Assembly: GCA_963754065.1 (NCBI GenBank)
Contig: CAVWFH010000028.1
Span: forward strand, 62,001-126,000
From: JALORV01 sp963754065
Lineage (GTDB): Bacteria; Pseudomonadota; Gammaproteobacteria; Burkholderiales; Burkholderiaceae_F
Direction: 5' to 3'
Length of the DNA stretch: 64,000 bases
This document shows positions 62,787-64,000 of this stretch, piece by piece. The position numbers and the translations under genes were made by a program. Position 1 is the stretch's first letter. Each line of letters opens with the position of its first letter. The notes under the pieces are model-generated. The model was not told the DNA's origin. It did not search any database and saw only the letters and a list, made by a program, of their open reading frames with translations.

Positions 62787-63347
62787 ATGACGACTGAAGC
62801 TGCAACGGGTTCGAGCACCAAGCGCTGGTATGTCGTCCACGCCTATTCGGGCATGGAAAAGAGCGTTGCACGCACACTGCAGGAGCGCATCAATCGGGCC
62901 GGGCTGCAATCGCAGTTCGGGCAGATCCTGGTGCCGGTCGAGGAGGTTGTCGAGGTCAAGGGCGGCAAGAAGTCGATCACCGAACGCCGCATGTATTCCG
63001 GCTACGTCCTCGTCGAGATGGACATGACGGACGAGGCCTGGCATCTGGTCAAGAGCACGCCGAAGGTCACAGGCTTCCTCGGTGGTACCGCCAACCGCCC
63101 GTCGCCGCTGCCGCAGCGGGAAGTCGACGAGATTCTGCTGCGCATGCAGGAAGGTGCCGAAAAGCCGCGCCCGAAGACGCTGTTCGAAGTGGGCGAGATG
63201 GTGCGCGTAAAGGATGGTCCGTTCACCGACTTCAACGGCAATGTCGAGGAAGTGAACTACGAGAAGAGTCGCCTGCGCGTGTCAGTGACGATTTTCGGTC
63301 GTTCGACTCCGGTCGAGCTCGAGTTCGGGCAGGTTGAAAAAGTCTAG
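62787..63347 (+). CDS. nusG: transcription antitermination/elongation factor NusG
   Basis: A 186-residue factor with the N-terminal NGN domain (WYVVHAYSGMEKSVARTLQERI) that binds RNA polymerase, and a C-terminal KOW domain (FEVGEMVRVKDGPFTDFNG) that contacts Rho or ribosomal protein S10. GAGGAAA lies just before the ATG. It is followed by a run of hairpins before rplK. Confidence 0.97.
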   Translation: MTTEAATGSSTKRWYVVHAYSGMEKSVARTLQERINRAGLQSQFGQILVPVEEVVEVKGGKKSITERRMYSGYVLVEMDMTDEAWHLVKSTPKVTGFLGGTANRPSPLPQREVDEILLRMQEGAEKPRPKTLFEVGEMVRVKDGPFTDFNGNVEEVNYEKSRLRVSVTIFGRSTPVELEFGQVEKV

Positions 63348-63433
63348 TTCGCTTCAGCGAACCGGACTTTTCGGTGAAGGCTAACCGCGCAGCGGTTAAG
63401 CCCACGAAGTGGGCGGCCGGAACCAAAAGGTTC
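63347..63433 (+). other. series of tandem stem-loops in the nusG-rplK gap
   Basis: Four clear hairpins follow one another: GTTCGC/GCGAAC (63347-63362), TAACCGC/GCGGTTA (63382-63398), GCCCAC/GTGGGC (63400-63414) and GAACC/GGTTC (63420-63433), with a weaker ACCG/CGGT (63361-63375) between the first two. Loops are 3-4 bases. There is no strong T-run. They may separate or regulate expression of the L11-L1 genes. Confidence 0.6.
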
Positions 63434-63526
63434 AGGTTTCAGCAGTTTTGTTAGTCGCGGTGCAAGCCGCATAAACCGGGGAGCTGTGCGTAAATCCGCA
63501 CGGCGCTTGAACCCACAGGAGCCAGC

Positions 63527-63958
63527 ATGGCAAAGAAGATCGTCGGCTTTATCAAGCTGCAAGTGCCGGCCGGAAAGGCGAATCCGTCGCCCCCGATCGG
63601 CCCCGCGCTCGGTCAGCGCGGCCTGAACATCATGGAGTTCTGCAAGGCCTTCAATGCCCAGACGCAGGGCGTGGAGCCAGGCCTGCCGATTCCGGTGGTG
63701 ATCACGGCCTATGCGGACAAGAGCTTCACCTTCGTGATGAAGACGCCACCGGCGACGGTGCTCATCAAGAAGGCCGCGAAGATCGACAAGGGTTCGCCCA
63801 AGCCGCACACCGACAAGGTCGGCAAGATCACTCGTGCGCAGGCCGAGGACATCGCCAAGGCGAAGATGCCCGACCTCACGGCCGCCGGAATGGATGCGGC
63901 TGTGCGCACGATCGCCGGAAGCGCCCGTTCGATGGGCATCACGGTGGAGGGCCTGTAA
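63527..63958 (+). CDS. rplK: 50S ribosomal protein L11
   Basis: A 143-residue ribosomal protein of the GTPase-associated centre. The start MAKKIVGFIKLQVPAGKANPSPPIGPALGQRG is diagnostic, and the C-terminal rRNA-binding domain is complete (GSARSMGITVEG). AGGAG lies 6 bases before the ATG. The rplA start follows directly after its stop. Confidence 0.98.
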   Translation: MAKKIVGFIKLQVPAGKANPSPPIGPALGQRGLNIMEFCKAFNAQTQGVEPGLPIPVVITAYADKSFTFVMKTPPATVLIKKAAKIDKGSPKPHTDKVGKITRAQAEDIAKAKMPDLTAAGMDAAVRTIAGSARSMGITVEGL

Positions 63959-64000
63959 ATGACGATCTCTAAGCGCTCCAGGACGATCCACGCCAAGGTC
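63959..64000 (+). CDS. rplA: 50S ribosomal protein L1 (5' end only)
   Basis: The ATG at 63959 immediately follows the rplK stop. Only 14 codons are in the window (MTISKRSRTIHAKV), continuing past its right edge. Identification rests on position after rplK and the basic N-terminus typical of L1. Confidence 0.8.
   Translation, partial: MTISKRSRTIHAKV

Overview
The window looks like a piece of a chromosome from a GC-rich Gram-negative bacterium of the Pseudomonadota. The evidence is a complete type II secretion system, Tat and lipoprotein signals, TRAP and ABC importers, and the classical order tRNA-Tyr/Gly/Thr - tuf - tRNA-Trp - secE - nusG - rplK - rplA. EF-Tu, GspE and the fused indolepyruvate oxidoreductase read like Betaproteobacteria (Burkholderiales-like) or a nearby lineage such as Xanthomonadales; I cannot settle which from the sequence alone. 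Very long open frames occur on the strand opposite real genes, as expected at this base composition, and I treat them as shadows.

Layout. 1-13.8 kb: an almost complete indolepyruvate ferredoxin oxidoreductase (minus), an M13 and an M3 metallopeptidase (plus), a small membrane protein, an exported DUF1800-DUF1501 pair, a GNAT acetyltransferase and a class I aminotransferase. 14.05-14.72 kb: a decayed IS5-family element with intact 12-bp terminal inverted repeats. 14.8-18.6 kb: a vanadium haloperoxidase/PAP2-like lipoprotein facing a large winged-helix/ATPase regulator. 18.7-28.4 kb: sugar-acid locus A (Ldh2-family dehydrogenase and SDR on the minus strand; IlvD/Edd dehydratase, tag, a D-2-hydroxyacid dehydrogenase and a four-gene sugar ABC importer on the plus strand). 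28.5-32.9 kb: arginase, a periplasmic repeat protein and a two-haem peroxidase-family protein. 32.9-43 kb: sugar-acid locus B (SDR, 2-hydroxyacid dehydrogenase, Ldh2-family dehydrogenase, FAH-family hydrolase and a keto-deoxy-sugar-acid SDR on the minus strand; a FadR-type regulator, TRAP DctQM, a UxaA/GarD dehydratase and DctP on the plus strand). 43-55.4 kb: type II secretion genes in the order gspC (divergent) / gspG-H-I-J-K-L-M-N-D-E-F. 55.5-60.3 kb: an EF-hand protein, a small membrane protein, a LytS/LytTR two-component pair and a GNAT protein. 60.5-64 kb: the tRNA/tuf/secE/nusG/ribosomal protein cluster.

How the genes fit together. Loci A and B, 17 kb apart, each have a divergent promoter region carrying almost the same 20-bp sequence built on TGGT-N3-ACCA, a typical FadR/GntR-type operator. 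The FadR-type gene beside the second copy is the obvious candidate regulator, so the two loci are probably one regulon for uptake and non-phosphorylative breakdown of an aldonic or deoxy-sugar acid: dehydration, oxidation of the 2-keto-3-deoxy acid, then hydrolytic cleavage by the FAH-family enzyme to pyruvate plus a hydroxyacid.

Unusual points. The secretin gene gspD runs into a long Pro/Ala-rich tail whose continuation, one frame away, is a SPOR peptidoglycan-binding domain. gspE has lost its expected stop codon. The LytS-type kinase is split by what looks like one missing base. These three breaks may be real or may be assembly errors and should be checked before being interpreted.
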